Position numbers and translations under genes: made by a program
Assembly: GCF_009797935.1 (NCBI RefSeq)
Contig: NZ_VOLC01000006.1
Location: 124,001-188,000 of the forward strand
Reading direction: 5' to 3'
DNA: 64,000 bases
DNA from: Lunatibacter salilacus
GTDB taxonomy: Bacteria; Bacteroidota; Bacteroidia; Cytophagales; Cyclobacteriaceae
The notes under the pieces: model-generated
What the model was told of the DNA's origin: nothing
The model's input: only the letters and a program-made list of their open reading frames with translations
Database searches by the model: none
Shown here: positions 7,951 through 16,694 of the stretch, piece after piece
How positions within the stretch are numbered: position 1 is the first letter of the stretch
Layout of the letters: each line of letters opens with the position of its first letter

Positions 7951-10900
7951 TCAGAATTTAAAGTTAACACCCCCCATAATCGTTCTGGCTTGCGGATAAA
8001 TTCCCCCATCAACGCCAGCGAACAACGGATTGCCGGATCCCACATCGGGATCAAAACCCATATAATTGGTCAGAGTGATCAGATTGTTGGCCGCTACATA
8101 AAACCTCATGGATTGAACGCCGATTTTTTGACTAATTGAATTGGGTATGGTGTATCCCATCTGAACATTTCTCAACCTGACAAAAGAGCCGTCCTCCACA
8201 TAGAAATCAGAAAACACGTTGTTTCTGGTTGCTCCAGTAGTCAGTCTGGGATAGGTATCTGTAGTCCCCGGTCCAGTCCAGCGATTAACGTTATAGGCAA
8301 GTTGATTGGCAAAAGGCTGTTGGCGCTCGTAATTTCTGATAATGTCATTTCCGATAGAAGCAAAAACTGCCGCTGAAAGATCAAGCCCTTTGAAATTAAC
8401 TGAAAGGTTCATTCCCATTATCATATCTGGAATGGGTGAACCAATCATCGTTCGGTCCGCATCATCTCCAAATGAAATCATGTTGTCTCCATTCTGGTCT
8501 ACAAAGCGAAGATCTCCAGGCTGCGCTCCAGGCTGTGTAACCGGACTGGAAGCGATTTCTTCCGCAGACTGGAATATTCCGTCGGTTTGGTAGCCAATAA
8601 AATAACCAATGGGAAACCCTTTTTCGAACCTTGTCGCTACATTCCCTCCTACGCTGAATCCGGCACCGGGAATAAAGTCAAAACCATCCGGTACTTTGGT
8701 AACTTCATTGTGAAGAAGCGTCAGGTTGTAATTGGCTTGAAATCCAAAGCCAGAGGAGAAACTTTTGGCGTATCCCAATTCAAGTTCCAAGCCACGGTTA
8801 AGCACATCTCCCGCATTAATAACCGGAGGAGATCCTCCCGCCCCATACGTTCCCAAAAGGGCAGAAACTTCTGGTTGAAATAACAGGTCACGGGTGTTTT
8901 TGATAAAATAGTTGGCGGTGATATCCAAATTTCTAAATAAGGAAAAATCCAATCCTATATTGGTTTGTATAGTTGTTTCCCACTTAAGATCCGGATTGCT
9001 AGCTGCTCCAATTGCCGCCCCACGAACTATCAGGTTGTTGAGTACATAATCACCCTGTCCATTTAACAAGCCCCTATATCGGAATAAACCGATCTGGTCG
9101 TTTCCTGATATTCCAAAGCTGGCCCTGAGTTTCAAAAAATCTATAAAGCTGGCGTTGAAAAATGACTCGTCAGAAACAATCCACGCAGCGGAAATGGAGG
9201 GAAAATAGCCGATACGGTTGTTTGGTCCAAAATTGGTAGAACCATCCCTTCTCAAAATTCCCGAAACAAGAATTCGCTTTTCATAATCGTATTCAGCCCG
9301 GACAAAGCTGGAAGTCAACCGCTGACGGGTTTGAAAAGAACCTACATTATTTAAAAAACCACCCGGCGCTTGGTTGGCTGAGATATCAGCAAGGTCTAAG
9401 GAATTATTAGGAATATTAAAACCTGTGCCATTTAACCCCAAACTCCTATTCCCGATATAGGATACGCCCAAAGTACCCCGTACACGGTGAGAATCCCCAA
9501 ATGTTTCGTTATAGTTTACGAATCCTTCAAAGTTATAATCCAGGTAGGTGGACCGTGACTCGCTTACATTCGCACCTCTTTCGATTTCCAATTCCCCTAT
9601 TTCAACTATAACAGGATCTAAATTGGCATTTAATGCACTGTTGGCAAATTTGCCGGTTCCGTACCATACCAATGGAGAAAACGTCTTGGTATCTACCAAG
9701 GCATAATTATAACCGGCTCTACCTGTTGCCGTAAATTTGTCATTGATCGTATATTCTATCTCTTCCTTGCCCACAAGTTTGTTTACCCATGCATCATTAT
9801 AGGTGTTTTCCACCTGCGCTAGGGGATTGATAATATCGGCTACATCATCAAGGTAAGAATACCTGCCATCGGTAAAGATGGGTTCTGTGGGATACGCATT
9901 GACGGTATTATACAAAACAGATCCAATTCCTCCTTGCGCAATACTGTTGCTGTGCTCATTGGTATATAGCATCACATGCGTCAATTTTACTTTAGGAGCG
10001 AGTTCGGTAGTGAAGTTGATACGGCCGTTATACCGCTCAAAATTGGCTTTTGATCCTCCGACGATCCCCTGTTGGGAAAAATAAGAACCCCCTATGGAAT
10101 AGGTGGATTTTTCTGATCCCCCCGTGACGGTCAAATTGTATTCTTGAATGGGAGAATCCGTAAATACCGCCTGTTGCCAATCTGTACCTTCTCCCAAATT
10201 GGTATTGTTAAACGGCATCGGCTGACCGCCCGCTGCAAACGCTTCGTTTTTTAGGATGGCATATTCCCTGGCATTGAGCAAATCCAGTTTCCGTGCAGTT
10301 TGCTGGGTACCATAATAAGCACCAAAATCCACACTGGGCTTGGTATTGGCCTTACCCTTTTTCGTTTCAATCAAAATTACCCCATTGGCAGCACGGACAC
10401 CATAAATACCTGCTGTACCGTCCTTAAGTACGTTTACGGATTCAATGTCACTGGGATTCAATGCATTTAATCCAGCAGCGTCATAAATGACTCCATCGAC
10501 CAAAATGAGTGGGTTGTTATTCCCGAAAGTTCCAATACCCCGAATTCGAATATTGGAAGTTCCGCCAGGTGCCCCGGAGTTGGTAGATATGTTTACCCCC
10601 GCCAATTGTCCTTGTAGCGCCTGATCTACCCGGGGCATATTCATTTTTTCAATGGCATCTCCCCTAACCTGAGAAGTTGCACCGGTCAGTTCCTTTTTCG
10701 TAGCGGTGCCATATCCTACTACAATTACCTCACCTAATGAAGTAATTTCAGATTCCATCGTAATTTCAAGTAGCTGACTGCTACCTATAGCTATCGACTG
10801 GGACCTGAACCCTATATAACTTAATCGAAGAACATCTCCTGTAGCCGCCTCGATTGAGAAATTGCCATCCAGATCTGTTACTGTTCCCGCCGAAGAATTC

Positions 10901-11031
10901 TCCTTGATGATACTGACACCAGGTAATGATTCTCCTTGCTCATCGGTGACTCTGCCCGTTACTGTTCCAGTCTGCGAGTAACCACTTACTCCTAGAAACA
11001 TAACCAAACAAATCCATAAAACTTTTTTCAT
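7951..11031 (-). CDS. SusC/RagA-family TonB-dependent outer-membrane receptor (laminarin locus)
   Basis: TonB-dependent importer of oligosaccharides. Order: signal peptide (MKKVLWICLVMFLGVSGYSQ), carboxypeptidase-regulatory-like domain (about 22-100, with GTVTDLDGNFS), SusC TonB-box region GEVIVVGYGTATKKELTGA, plug domain (about 115-225, with LQGQLAGV and PLILVDGV), and a large beta barrel ending in NFKF. Its 1026 residues are a usual SusC length. It is the first gene of the operon with susD, the PKD lipoprotein and GH16, and diverges from the propeller/LuxR-type regulator with a 256-bp spacer that should carry the control region. Confidence 0.95.
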   Translation of the reverse strand: MKKVLWICLVMFLGVSGYSQTGTVTGRVTDEQGESLPGVSIIKENSSAGTVTDLDGNFSIEAATGDVLRLSYIGFRSQSIAIGSSQLLEITMESEITSLGEVIVVGYGTATKKELTGATSQVRGDAIEKMNMPRVDQALQGQLAGVNISTNSGAPGGTSNIRIRGIGTFGNNNPLILVDGVIYDAAGLNALNPSDIESVNVLKDGTAGIYGVRAANGVILIETKKGKANTKPSVDFGAYYGTQQTARKLDLLNAREYAILKNEAFAAGGQPMPFNNTNLGEGTDWQQAVFTDSPIQEYNLTVTGGSEKSTYSIGGSYFSQQGIVGGSKANFERYNGRINFTTELAPKVKLTHVMLYTNEHSNSIAQGGIGSVLYNTVNAYPTEPIFTDGRYSYLDDVADIINPLAQVENTYNDAWVNKLVGKEEIEYTINDKFTATGRAGYNYALVDTKTFSPLVWYGTGKFANSALNANLDPVIVEIGELEIERGANVSESRSTYLDYNFEGFVNYNETFGDSHRVRGTLGVSYIGNRSLGLNGTGFNIPNNSLDLADISANQAPGGFLNNVGSFQTRQRLTSSFVRAEYDYEKRILVSGILRRDGSTNFGPNNRIGYFPSISAAWIVSDESFFNASFIDFLKLRASFGISGNDQIGLFRYRGLLNGQGDYVLNNLIVRGAAIGAASNPDLKWETTIQTNIGLDFSLFRNLDITANYFIKNTRDLLFQPEVSALLGTYGAGGSPPVINAGDVLNRGLELELGYAKSFSSGFGFQANYNLTLLHNEVTKVPDGFDFIPGAGFSVGGNVATRFEKGFPIGYFIGYQTDGIFQSAEEIASSPVTQPGAQPGDLRFVDQNGDNMISFGDDADRTMIGSPIPDMIMGMNLSVNFKGLDLSAAVFASIGNDIIRNYERQQPFANQLAYNVNRWTGPGTTDTYPRLTTGATRNNVFSDFYVEDGSFVRLRNVQMGYTIPNSISQKIGVQSMRFYVAANNLITLTNYMGFDPDVGSGNPLFAGVDGGIYPQARTIMGGVNFKF

Positions 11032-11287
11032 ACTTTATCTTGGATTACGTGAATAATTGAGGTCACAAGCAAGCCAAATTTTATTGTCAAAGCAAAAAAT
11101 TGAATACTACATAAATACATCATAGGGCATTTTTAACCTATACAAAAATTCATCAAATCGGAAGAAAAACGGCTCATATAAGTCTTATAACATGTTATTA
11201 TTGTTTTTCCTAGATTCTCAAAAAACCTATAAGGTATACATCATTAAAATAATTCTTATCTTGTTGCCAAGAGTAATAGAATCGCTG

Positions 11288-14155
11288 ATGAGAAATTTTA
11301 TTTTCACATTAATCTTGTTGTGTTTTTATCAATCCGCATCCGCACAAGTTCCGGGGTACCCGTTTTCGACTTACTATTCCAGCCAAATTTATCAAGGGGG
11401 AATTCAAAACTATGCCATCTCCCAAAATGAATGGGGATTGATCTATGTGGCAAATAATTTTGGTATGTTGGAATATGATGGAAGCTCTTGGCGTAGGTTT
11501 TCATTGCGAAACAGTACCAAGGTGCGGGATGTACTGGTGTTGGATACGCAAACTATCCTTGCTTCGGGTCAGGGAGAGTTTGGTTACTTTCAACTAGGTC
11601 AGAATGGAAGACTTGATTATCATTCACTAATAGACCAGCTCCCTGACTCCCTGCAAAACCTCGATGAGGTCTGGAAAATCTACAGATTGCACGATCAGAT
11701 AATTTTTTGCACGCTGGACGTATTATTGTTGTTCGATCACCAATTAAACTTCGTATCTACGGTTAAAAAGGAGGGCGGTGCATTTGAAAGCTTTCATTTT
11801 CAAAACAACCAATTGATCATTAACCATAAGGAGGCTGGGCTACTAATTTTGGAAAATGGCACCCTTTCAGGGTTGGAAATGGCTACGGATTTTAGGGAGA
11901 ATATCATAACAGGAATTCTAAGTCTTTCCAATAGCAGGAAATTGATCTTCACCCGTGACGACGGCATTTTTCTATACACACCTTCCGGACACCAGGCTTG
12001 GAGTTCTGATTTATCAAAATTATCACTGCAGATTAATAACGCTATTAGACTAAAAAGCGGAGATATTGTCATAGGAACCCAACGCAACGGCCTTTTTATA
12101 TTAGATGAAACAGGCAGTATACGTATGCATATGGATAAAAGCAGTGGGCTGGAGAACGAAACGGTACTTTCACTTTTTGAAGACCTCTCAGGAAATCTCT
12201 GGGTAGGGCATAACAATGGGATTTCCCTTATAGAACTCTCCCTACCCTTTAATCGGATTGATAGATCCATTGGTCTCAGCGGGACCGGATATACTGCAAA
12301 CTTTTATGATGGCAAACTCTACTATGGCACCAACAACGGTCTCTCCTATCAGCAATTGTCACAAGGTGGATTTGAACCATTAAAAGAAGTTTCTAATACA
12401 ACGGGACAGGTTTACCAAGTTGTAAGCGTTCAGGACATCCTTTTGGCCGCCCACAATGACGGGGCCATGCAAATCAAAGACCCTTCTGCGGAAAAAATTG
12501 AAGGGCAGTCAGGAGTGTGGAATTTTATTCCACTAAAAGACCATCCGAATTATTTGATAGGTGGATTGTATAGTGGTCTTGCCCTTTACGAAATTGATGG
12601 ACAACAAGTGAGGTTTGTCCGGAAAATAAATGGATTTAATGAATCCTGTAGGATTCTTCAGCAAGACAGAGATGGCATTATTTGGATGACTCACGGATAT
12701 AAGGGGGTATATCGGCTTGAGTTAAATGATTCGCTCGATGAAGTAGAAGCTTCTTTTTATGGCTCAGAAAATGGGCTCCCCTCCCAGCTTTTGATAAGTG
12801 TATGGAAAATAAACAATCGACTGCTTTTCACTACCGAATATGGAATTTATAGGTATAATGCCCAACTTGACCGCTTTGAAAAGGATCGCTTTTTTGCTCC
12901 CTATTTCGAAGATGATCTGTTGATAACAAGCATGGTGGAAGACCCTCTTGGAAATATATTCTATATTGGCAGCCATGAAGCCGGGGTTTTAGAAAAAAAG
13001 ATCAATGGCGAATATCAAAAAAACACGGCCATTTTCAACAAAATCCTACCCTATCTAAACGATGACCTACAAAACATTTCCTTGTTGGGTGCCAATGAAG
13101 TTTTGTTCGCGGCAAAGGACGGGTTTATTTGGTATAAATTGGGAAGTAACAGCCTGCCAACTTACAGCTACCCCACATTGATTCGCTCCGTGGTTTTAAC
13201 AGGTTCAAGCGACTCGTTGGTTTCATTAACCACCTCTGCTTATTCCAATTCGGATAAGACATTAAAAGTGTCCTATAACCAGGCAAACTTTCGATTCGAG
13301 TATACGAATGCAATTCCCAACCAGGAGAATAATACCCAATTTCAGGTTTGGTTGGAAGGCTTAGAAGAGGGTTATGGAGAATGGACAAACAGCCGAGTGA
13401 AGGAATATACCAACCTGAGGGAGGGCCAATACCTGTTTCATGTCAGGAGCAAAAATATTTATGGCCAGCTTGGGTTGGAAGATTCGTATTCCTTTGTTGT
13501 CAGGCCCCCTTGGTATCGGTCACGAGTGGCCTACTTAGCCTATATTTTGTTGGGACTTGCAGGCGGGGTTTTGGGATATGTGTGGATAGAGAAAAGTTAT
13601 CGGAAAAAAACCGCAAGGTTCAAAGCAGTGCAACAGAAAGCCCTTCAACAAAAGGAATCCGCATTAAAGACTTCCAAGGAGGAAATAGAGCGATTGAAAT
13701 TTGAAAAACTGCAAGTAGAAATCAAAGGGAAAAATAAGGAACTGGCTTCCGCAACCATGCACTTGATCAACAAAAACAGCTTTATCGACCATGTGAAACT
13801 ACATCTCAACTCTATCATAAAGAAGAGCAAAAACAACGAGGTAAAGAATGAACTGCAAAAAGTAGTTGTCAGCATAGACAGGAATATTGCCGACGATAAG
13901 GAATGGGAACAGTTTGAGATTCATTTTGATCAAGTGCATGGTGACTTTATTCAGCGGTTTAAGAAGTCACATCAGACCCTCAGCCCGCAGGAAATCAAAC
14001 TTAGTGCCTATCTACGGATGAATCTTTCCTCCAAAGAAATTGCCGCATTGATGAATATTTCTACCCGGGGAGTGGAAATCGCAAGGTATCGGTTACGGAA
14101 AAAACTTGAGATGGAAAGGTCTGACAATCTGCAGGAGTATATTTTGAAGTTTTAG
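11288..14155 (+). CDS. Membrane-spanning propeller/Y_Y_Y sensor with LuxR-type DNA-binding domain
   Basis: A one-protein transmembrane regulator, probably of the neighbouring laminarin locus. The start at 11288 gives a clean signal peptide (MRNFIFTLILLCFYQSASAQ); the frame extends 32 codons upstream without one. Then follow periplasmic two-bladed-propeller type repeats (about 25-620, with blocks such as LFEDLSGNLWVGHNNGIS), a Y_Y_Y domain (about 690-755), one membrane segment (VAYLAYILLGLAGGVLGYVW), a charged coiled coil and a C-terminal helix-turn-helix (LSPQEIKLSAYL...SSKEIAALMNIS). Unlike hybrid two-component systems of PULs, no kinase or receiver domain is present. The signal must therefore reach the HTH directly, and target DNA would be bound at the membrane. 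Confidence 0.88.
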   Translation: MRNFIFTLILLCFYQSASAQVPGYPFSTYYSSQIYQGGIQNYAISQNEWGLIYVANNFGMLEYDGSSWRRFSLRNSTKVRDVLVLDTQTILASGQGEFGYFQLGQNGRLDYHSLIDQLPDSLQNLDEVWKIYRLHDQIIFCTLDVLLLFDHQLNFVSTVKKEGGAFESFHFQNNQLIINHKEAGLLILENGTLSGLEMATDFRENIITGILSLSNSRKLIFTRDDGIFLYTPSGHQAWSSDLSKLSLQINNAIRLKSGDIVIGTQRNGLFILDETGSIRMHMDKSSGLENETVLSLFEDLSGNLWVGHNNGISLIELSLPFNRIDRSIGLSGTGYTANFYDGKLYYGTNNGLSYQQLSQGGFEPLKEVSNTTGQVYQVVSVQDILLAAHNDGAMQIKDPSAEKIEGQSGVWNFIPLKDHPNYLIGGLYSGLALYEIDGQQVRFVRKINGFNESCRILQQDRDGIIWMTHGYKGVYRLELNDSLDEVEASFYGSENGLPSQLLISVWKINNRLLFTTEYGIYRYNAQLDRFEKDRFFAPYFEDDLLITSMVEDPLGNIFYIGSHEAGVLEKKINGEYQKNTAIFNKILPYLNDDLQNISLLGANEVLFAAKDGFIWYKLGSNSLPTYSYPTLIRSVVLTGSSDSLVSLTTSAYSNSDKTLKVSYNQANFRFEYTNAIPNQENNTQFQVWLEGLEEGYGEWTNSRVKEYTNLREGQYLFHVRSKNIYGQLGLEDSYSFVVRPPWYRSRVAYLAYILLGLAGGVLGYVWIEKSYRKKTARFKAVQQKALQQKESALKTSKEEIERLKFEKLQVEIKGKNKELASATMHLINKNSFIDHVKLHLNSIIKKSKNNEVKNELQKVVVSIDRNIADDKEWEQFEIHFDQVHGDFIQRFKKSHQTLSPQEIKLSAYLRMNLSSKEIAALMNISTRGVEIARYRLRKKLEMERSDNLQEYILKF

Positions 14156-14382
14156 GGAGGAAACTATCTTTTGATCCAAAGATCTTGGCAGTTTCAGTGT
14201 TGGAAAAGGGGGTTTTTTCAAACTACCTTATCTAACTTAGCGTTATTCCAATTGGTGTTGTTTTGGTTAGGTATTTCTAGCAAATAAAGTAGTTTTAAAG
14301 AATACACCATTAATAGTATGAACTTTTGAAAATATTACTTCCTAACCCCAAAGATTTTGAAAATAGTAGCTATAGAAATTAC

Positions 14383-14602
14383 ATGAAAATACTACTGGAC
14401 ATAAATGACGAAAAAGCTATGCATTTGCTGGAAGTACTCAAAAGACTTTCAGACGTGAAAACCAAGCAACTTACCGATGCCAGAGACTCAGCTTATGAGT
14501 GAGATCAGGGAGTCAGTAGAAGAAATGAAGCAAATCCGAGCGGGTAAAAAACAGGCCCGTGACGCAGAAGATTTTATCAATGAGTTGTTTTCCATATCAT
14601 GA
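14383..14602 (+). pseudogene. Frameshifted small antitoxin-like gene
   Basis: Two overlapping short frames together look like one protein of the same type as the 70-residue gene at 14687. Frame one (14383-14502) starts MKILLDINDEKAMHLLEVLK, and frame two (from 14477 or 14495 to 14602) reads LMSEIRESVEEMKQ...ARDAEDFINELF. The downstream gene has the same plan: beta strand, FLELVKNL helix, EGFKEVKMIQDGKMKGTPLNEFLDEL end. A +1 shift near 14475-14495 would join them. A decayed gene is most likely; programmed frameshifting is not excluded. The stop overlaps the ATG of the element copy C small frame (ATGA). Confidence 0.6.
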
Positions 14603-14686
14603 AATCGAGCATGGCACAAGCGACACACAGTGGGATGATTATCATAGCGAGATTCCATCTGACCATAAAAAGACAATTATAAACAG
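14599..14686 (+). repeat. 88-bp start-codon-adjacent element, copy C
   Basis: The only plus-strand copy. It starts ATGAAATCGAGCATG, contains GCGAGATTCCATCTGACC and ends AATTATAAACAG directly before the ATG at 14687. It encodes a 27-residue frame (14599-14682) starting MKSSM, with MIIIARFHL inside, so the peptide matches A1 and B1 although it stands before a gene of a different kind. Confidence 0.85.
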
Positions 14687-14899
14687 ATGAAAAAAATTAC
14701 AATAAACATACCCGATAACAAGTATTCCTTCTTTCTGGAACTGGTCAAAAATCTTGGACTGGAAAAGGTGAAGGAAGAACCAGTAAACGCAAACCAAGAC
14801 GCTTTGAAAGGACTTGAACAGGGCTTCAAGGAAGTAAAAATGATCCAAGACGGTAAGATGAAGGGTACACCGCTTAACGAATTTCTTGATGAGCTTTAG
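14687..14899 (+). CDS. Small antitoxin-like protein, partner not seen
   Basis: A 70-residue protein with an N-terminal strand (MKKITINIPDNK), a helix (FFLELVKNLGL) and a charged C-terminal helix ending PLNEFLDEL. Proteins of this shape in Bacteroidota often stand before RelE/ParE-type toxins, but no toxin follows here; the next gene is on the other strand. The C-terminus resembles the second half of the broken gene just upstream, so the two are probably paralogues. Function is not shown by the sequence. Confidence 0.6.
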   Translation: MKKITINIPDNKYSFFLELVKNLGLEKVKEEPVNANQDALKGLEQGFKEVKMIQDGKMKGTPLNEFLDEL

Positions 14900-14915
14900 T
14901 GTAAAGGAGAAGGAT

Positions 14916-15275
14916 TTAAACCCCCAATACAATAGACGCTTCAATATCCAATTTTCGGCTTATTTCACGGGCAACTTTTAGGGTTGGTTCACTTTTACCG
15001 TTAAGATATTCGCTAATCCTAGAACTACTTACTCCCAAATATTGGGAGAGTGCTTTTTGGTTTAATCCCCGTTCATGCATTCGAAGCTTTATGGCTTCGG
15101 AGAGTGTTGGAGGCTGAATAGTATGATACTTTTCTTCGTAATCCGCAACCATATCGGACAGTAGATTCAGCTCAACGTATCCCTTGGCCTCTGGATTTTC
15201 AATATTTTCAGGAACAGAAAGTAATTCCTCGATTCTCTTCACTATAGCAGAATATTTAATTTCGGATTTGATCAT
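14916..15275 (-). CDS. HigA-like XRE-family antitoxin without adjacent toxin
   Basis: A 119-residue protein when started at MIKSEIKY (15275); the frame is open 16 codons further up, but that leader (MKMKFIFCNFIASIG) looks unnatural for a cytoplasmic regulator. The N-terminal half (VKRIEELL..., AKGYVELNLLSDMVADYEEKY) is the HigA-type extension, and the C-terminal half is an XRE helix-turn-helix (LKLRMHERGLNQKALSQYLGVSSSRISEYLNG). The partner HigB would normally be encoded just before it on the same strand, but 15276-15513 holds no such frame. It is thus an orphan antitoxin-type repressor, or its toxin has been lost. Confidence 0.75.
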   Translation of the reverse strand: MIKSEIKYSAIVKRIEELLSVPENIENPEAKGYVELNLLSDMVADYEEKYHTIQPPTLSEAIKLRMHERGLNQKALSQYLGVSSSRISEYLNGKSEPTLKVAREISRKLDIEASIVLGV

Positions 15276-15513
15276 GGTTCCAATACTCGCAATAAAGTTA
15301 CAAAATATAAATTTCATCTTCAATTATACCTTAAACGTTTTAGATTCAGCCAGTCAAAAAAAGAAGTGCTGCGATCTTCTTCTGGACGGTAGGTAGATAT
15401 TACCTAATAGAATCAGTCATTCAAGTCCTTAACAAGACTATCTCTTCAGCTTCCCCAACTGATTGGATTTTTTCTAATATCAGGATGTTGTGGAAATCAA
15501 CCCAATTAAGGAA

Positions 15514-15906
15514 TCATTTTTTATCAAAAATTTCTCGGTAAATAAACTGTGGAATTAACTTTTTGGCTTGTTTTGGTGAGACTTTATTGAACCGCTGAAA
15601 GGACTGCTCCTCTTTAAATTTTTCTAAGCCTCCTTTTCTTTTTAAAAGTACATCATTATCATGTCCATTTAGAATATAATTTAAAGAAACGGAGTCGCCT
15701 ATCTCCGTTACATTAAAACTTTTATAGTCAACCCATAGATCATTAGTCCATGAATGTATTTCGCCTTGTTCTCCGTTGATTAAAATCGCATCACCATGAA
15801 TAATTCTTTTGTGATGGATATAGATGCCACTTAACTCTTTGTTTGATGAACAACTTAGAGAAAAGAGAAAAACTACCAAGAATTGAAAAAGCTTCAAACC
15901 ATCCAT
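15514..15906 (-). CDS. Small lipoprotein of unknown function
   Basis: A 130-residue protein with a lipoprotein signal (LFQFLVVFLFSLSC, cysteine near residue 19) followed by a mainly beta, charged domain (GIYIHHKRIIHGDAILINGEQG...). No family is recognised. It starts 13 bases after the stop of the HigA-like gene on the same strand and may be read from the higBA promoter. The sequence gives no hint of activity beyond membrane anchoring. Confidence 0.6.
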   Translation of the reverse strand: MDGLKLFQFLVVFLFSLSCSSNKELSGIYIHHKRIIHGDAILINGEQGEIHSWTNDLWVDYKSFNVTEIGDSVSLNYILNGHDNDVLLKRKGGLEKFKEEQSFQRFNKVSPKQAKKLIPQFIYREIFDKK

Positions 15907-15918
15907 TTACAACCTAGT

Positions 15919-16218
15919 TTATAACTCCACGCTGATATGCAATTTTCCTCCCAAACCATCTTCAACAATCTTTTTCAGCGTTGAGATTCTAATATCACTG
16001 ACCGCTCTTTCAATTTTGGAGATATAAGTCCTTTTAACATTCAACCGCTGAGCCAATTGTTCCTGGGTTAAATCAGCCTTCAATCTGGCATCCTTCACCA
16101 ATTCAGCAATCATAAACGCCTGGGCCTTTTCCTCAAACGTTTCCCTAGTACTACTGCCAACCTCACCATATTTTTGGTTAAAATGGTCGTTAATCGTTTG
16201 TGGATTTTTTATCTTCAT
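15919..16218 (-). CDS. HigA-type XRE antitoxin
   Basis: Antitoxin and probable autorepressor of the toxin encoded just upstream. 99 residues: a variable N-terminus (MKIKNPQTINDHFNQKYGEV) and an XRE helix-turn-helix (LKADLTQEQLAQRLNVKRTYISKIERAVSDIRISTLKKIV). The start overlaps the 3' end of the toxin gene by 29 bases, the toxin-first order and tight coupling typical of higBA. Confidence 0.88.
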   Translation of the reverse strand: MKIKNPQTINDHFNQKYGEVGSSTRETFEEKAQAFMIAELVKDARLKADLTQEQLAQRLNVKRTYISKIERAVSDIRISTLKKIVEDGLGGKLHISVEL

Positions 16219-16528
16219 AATATTCTCGTCTTAACCGTAAAGCTTTTTCTATTTCATTTTTAGGTATCTTTTGAGTCTTCTTTTGGAAACCGTTCAATAG
16301 GATCACCAGTTTACCGTCATCAAAGAAGCAAAATATGCGGTAAATGTCGCTTCCAACTTTTACCCGTACCTCGTAAATCCCATCCTCTACGTGTGTAAAG
16401 AATTTCTGTGGGATATGGTGAACGTTCATCACAATATTCAACGCATAATCTATTTTCTCCCGAACAGCCAGTTTTTGACCATTATAAAACTCCCAAAAGT
16501 AGTCCCGGAAAACTTCGATGATTCTCAT
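16190..16528 (-). CDS. HigB/RelE-superfamily toxin
   Basis: A 112-residue RelE-fold protein (phage Gp49/HigB-like), expected to be a ribosome-dependent mRNA interferase held in check by the HigA encoded next to it. Family-like blocks are KLAVREKIDYALNIV, FFTHVEDGIYEVRVKVGSDIYRIFCFFDDGKLVILLNGFQKKTQKIPKNEIEKAL. Start at MRIIEVF (16528) is preferred over the ATG at 16543, because a promoter-like box at 16541-16548 would leave the longer form untranscribed. First gene of higBA. Confidence 0.88.
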   Translation of the reverse strand: MRIIEVFRDYFWEFYNGQKLAVREKIDYALNIVMNVHHIPQKFFTHVEDGIYEVRVKVGSDIYRIFCFFDDGKLVILLNGFQKKTQKIPKNEIEKALRLRREYYEDKKSTND

Positions 16529-16540
16529 AGTGTAATACAA

Positions 16541-16548
16541 CAAATGTA
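16541..16548 (-). promoter_or_regulatory. Bacteroidota-type -7 promoter box for higBA
   Basis: On the minus strand this reads TACATTTG, a full match to the Bacteroidota -7 consensus TAnnTTTG, with a TTTC about 17 bases further up as a weak -33 element. It lies 13 bases before the chosen toxin start, so the leader would be very short. Confidence 0.4.
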
Positions 16549-16694
16549 ACCAATTAGTTTCTTTTGAAAGTCACTTTTTGGTTTCTTTTTTTCATAATGG
16601 ATAATATATAGTTGGTTTTTAAAAACAAAAACATGAAGATGAAATCTTCGCTCGGCGCAGAAGCTTATAATTACTTAAAATTGAACACCAATTT

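Noticed and set aside
15276-15513. HigB toxin upstream of the orphan HigA-like gene
   Set aside because: No frame with RelE/HigB features exists there; only a short fragment ending EAEEIVLLRT without a start codon.
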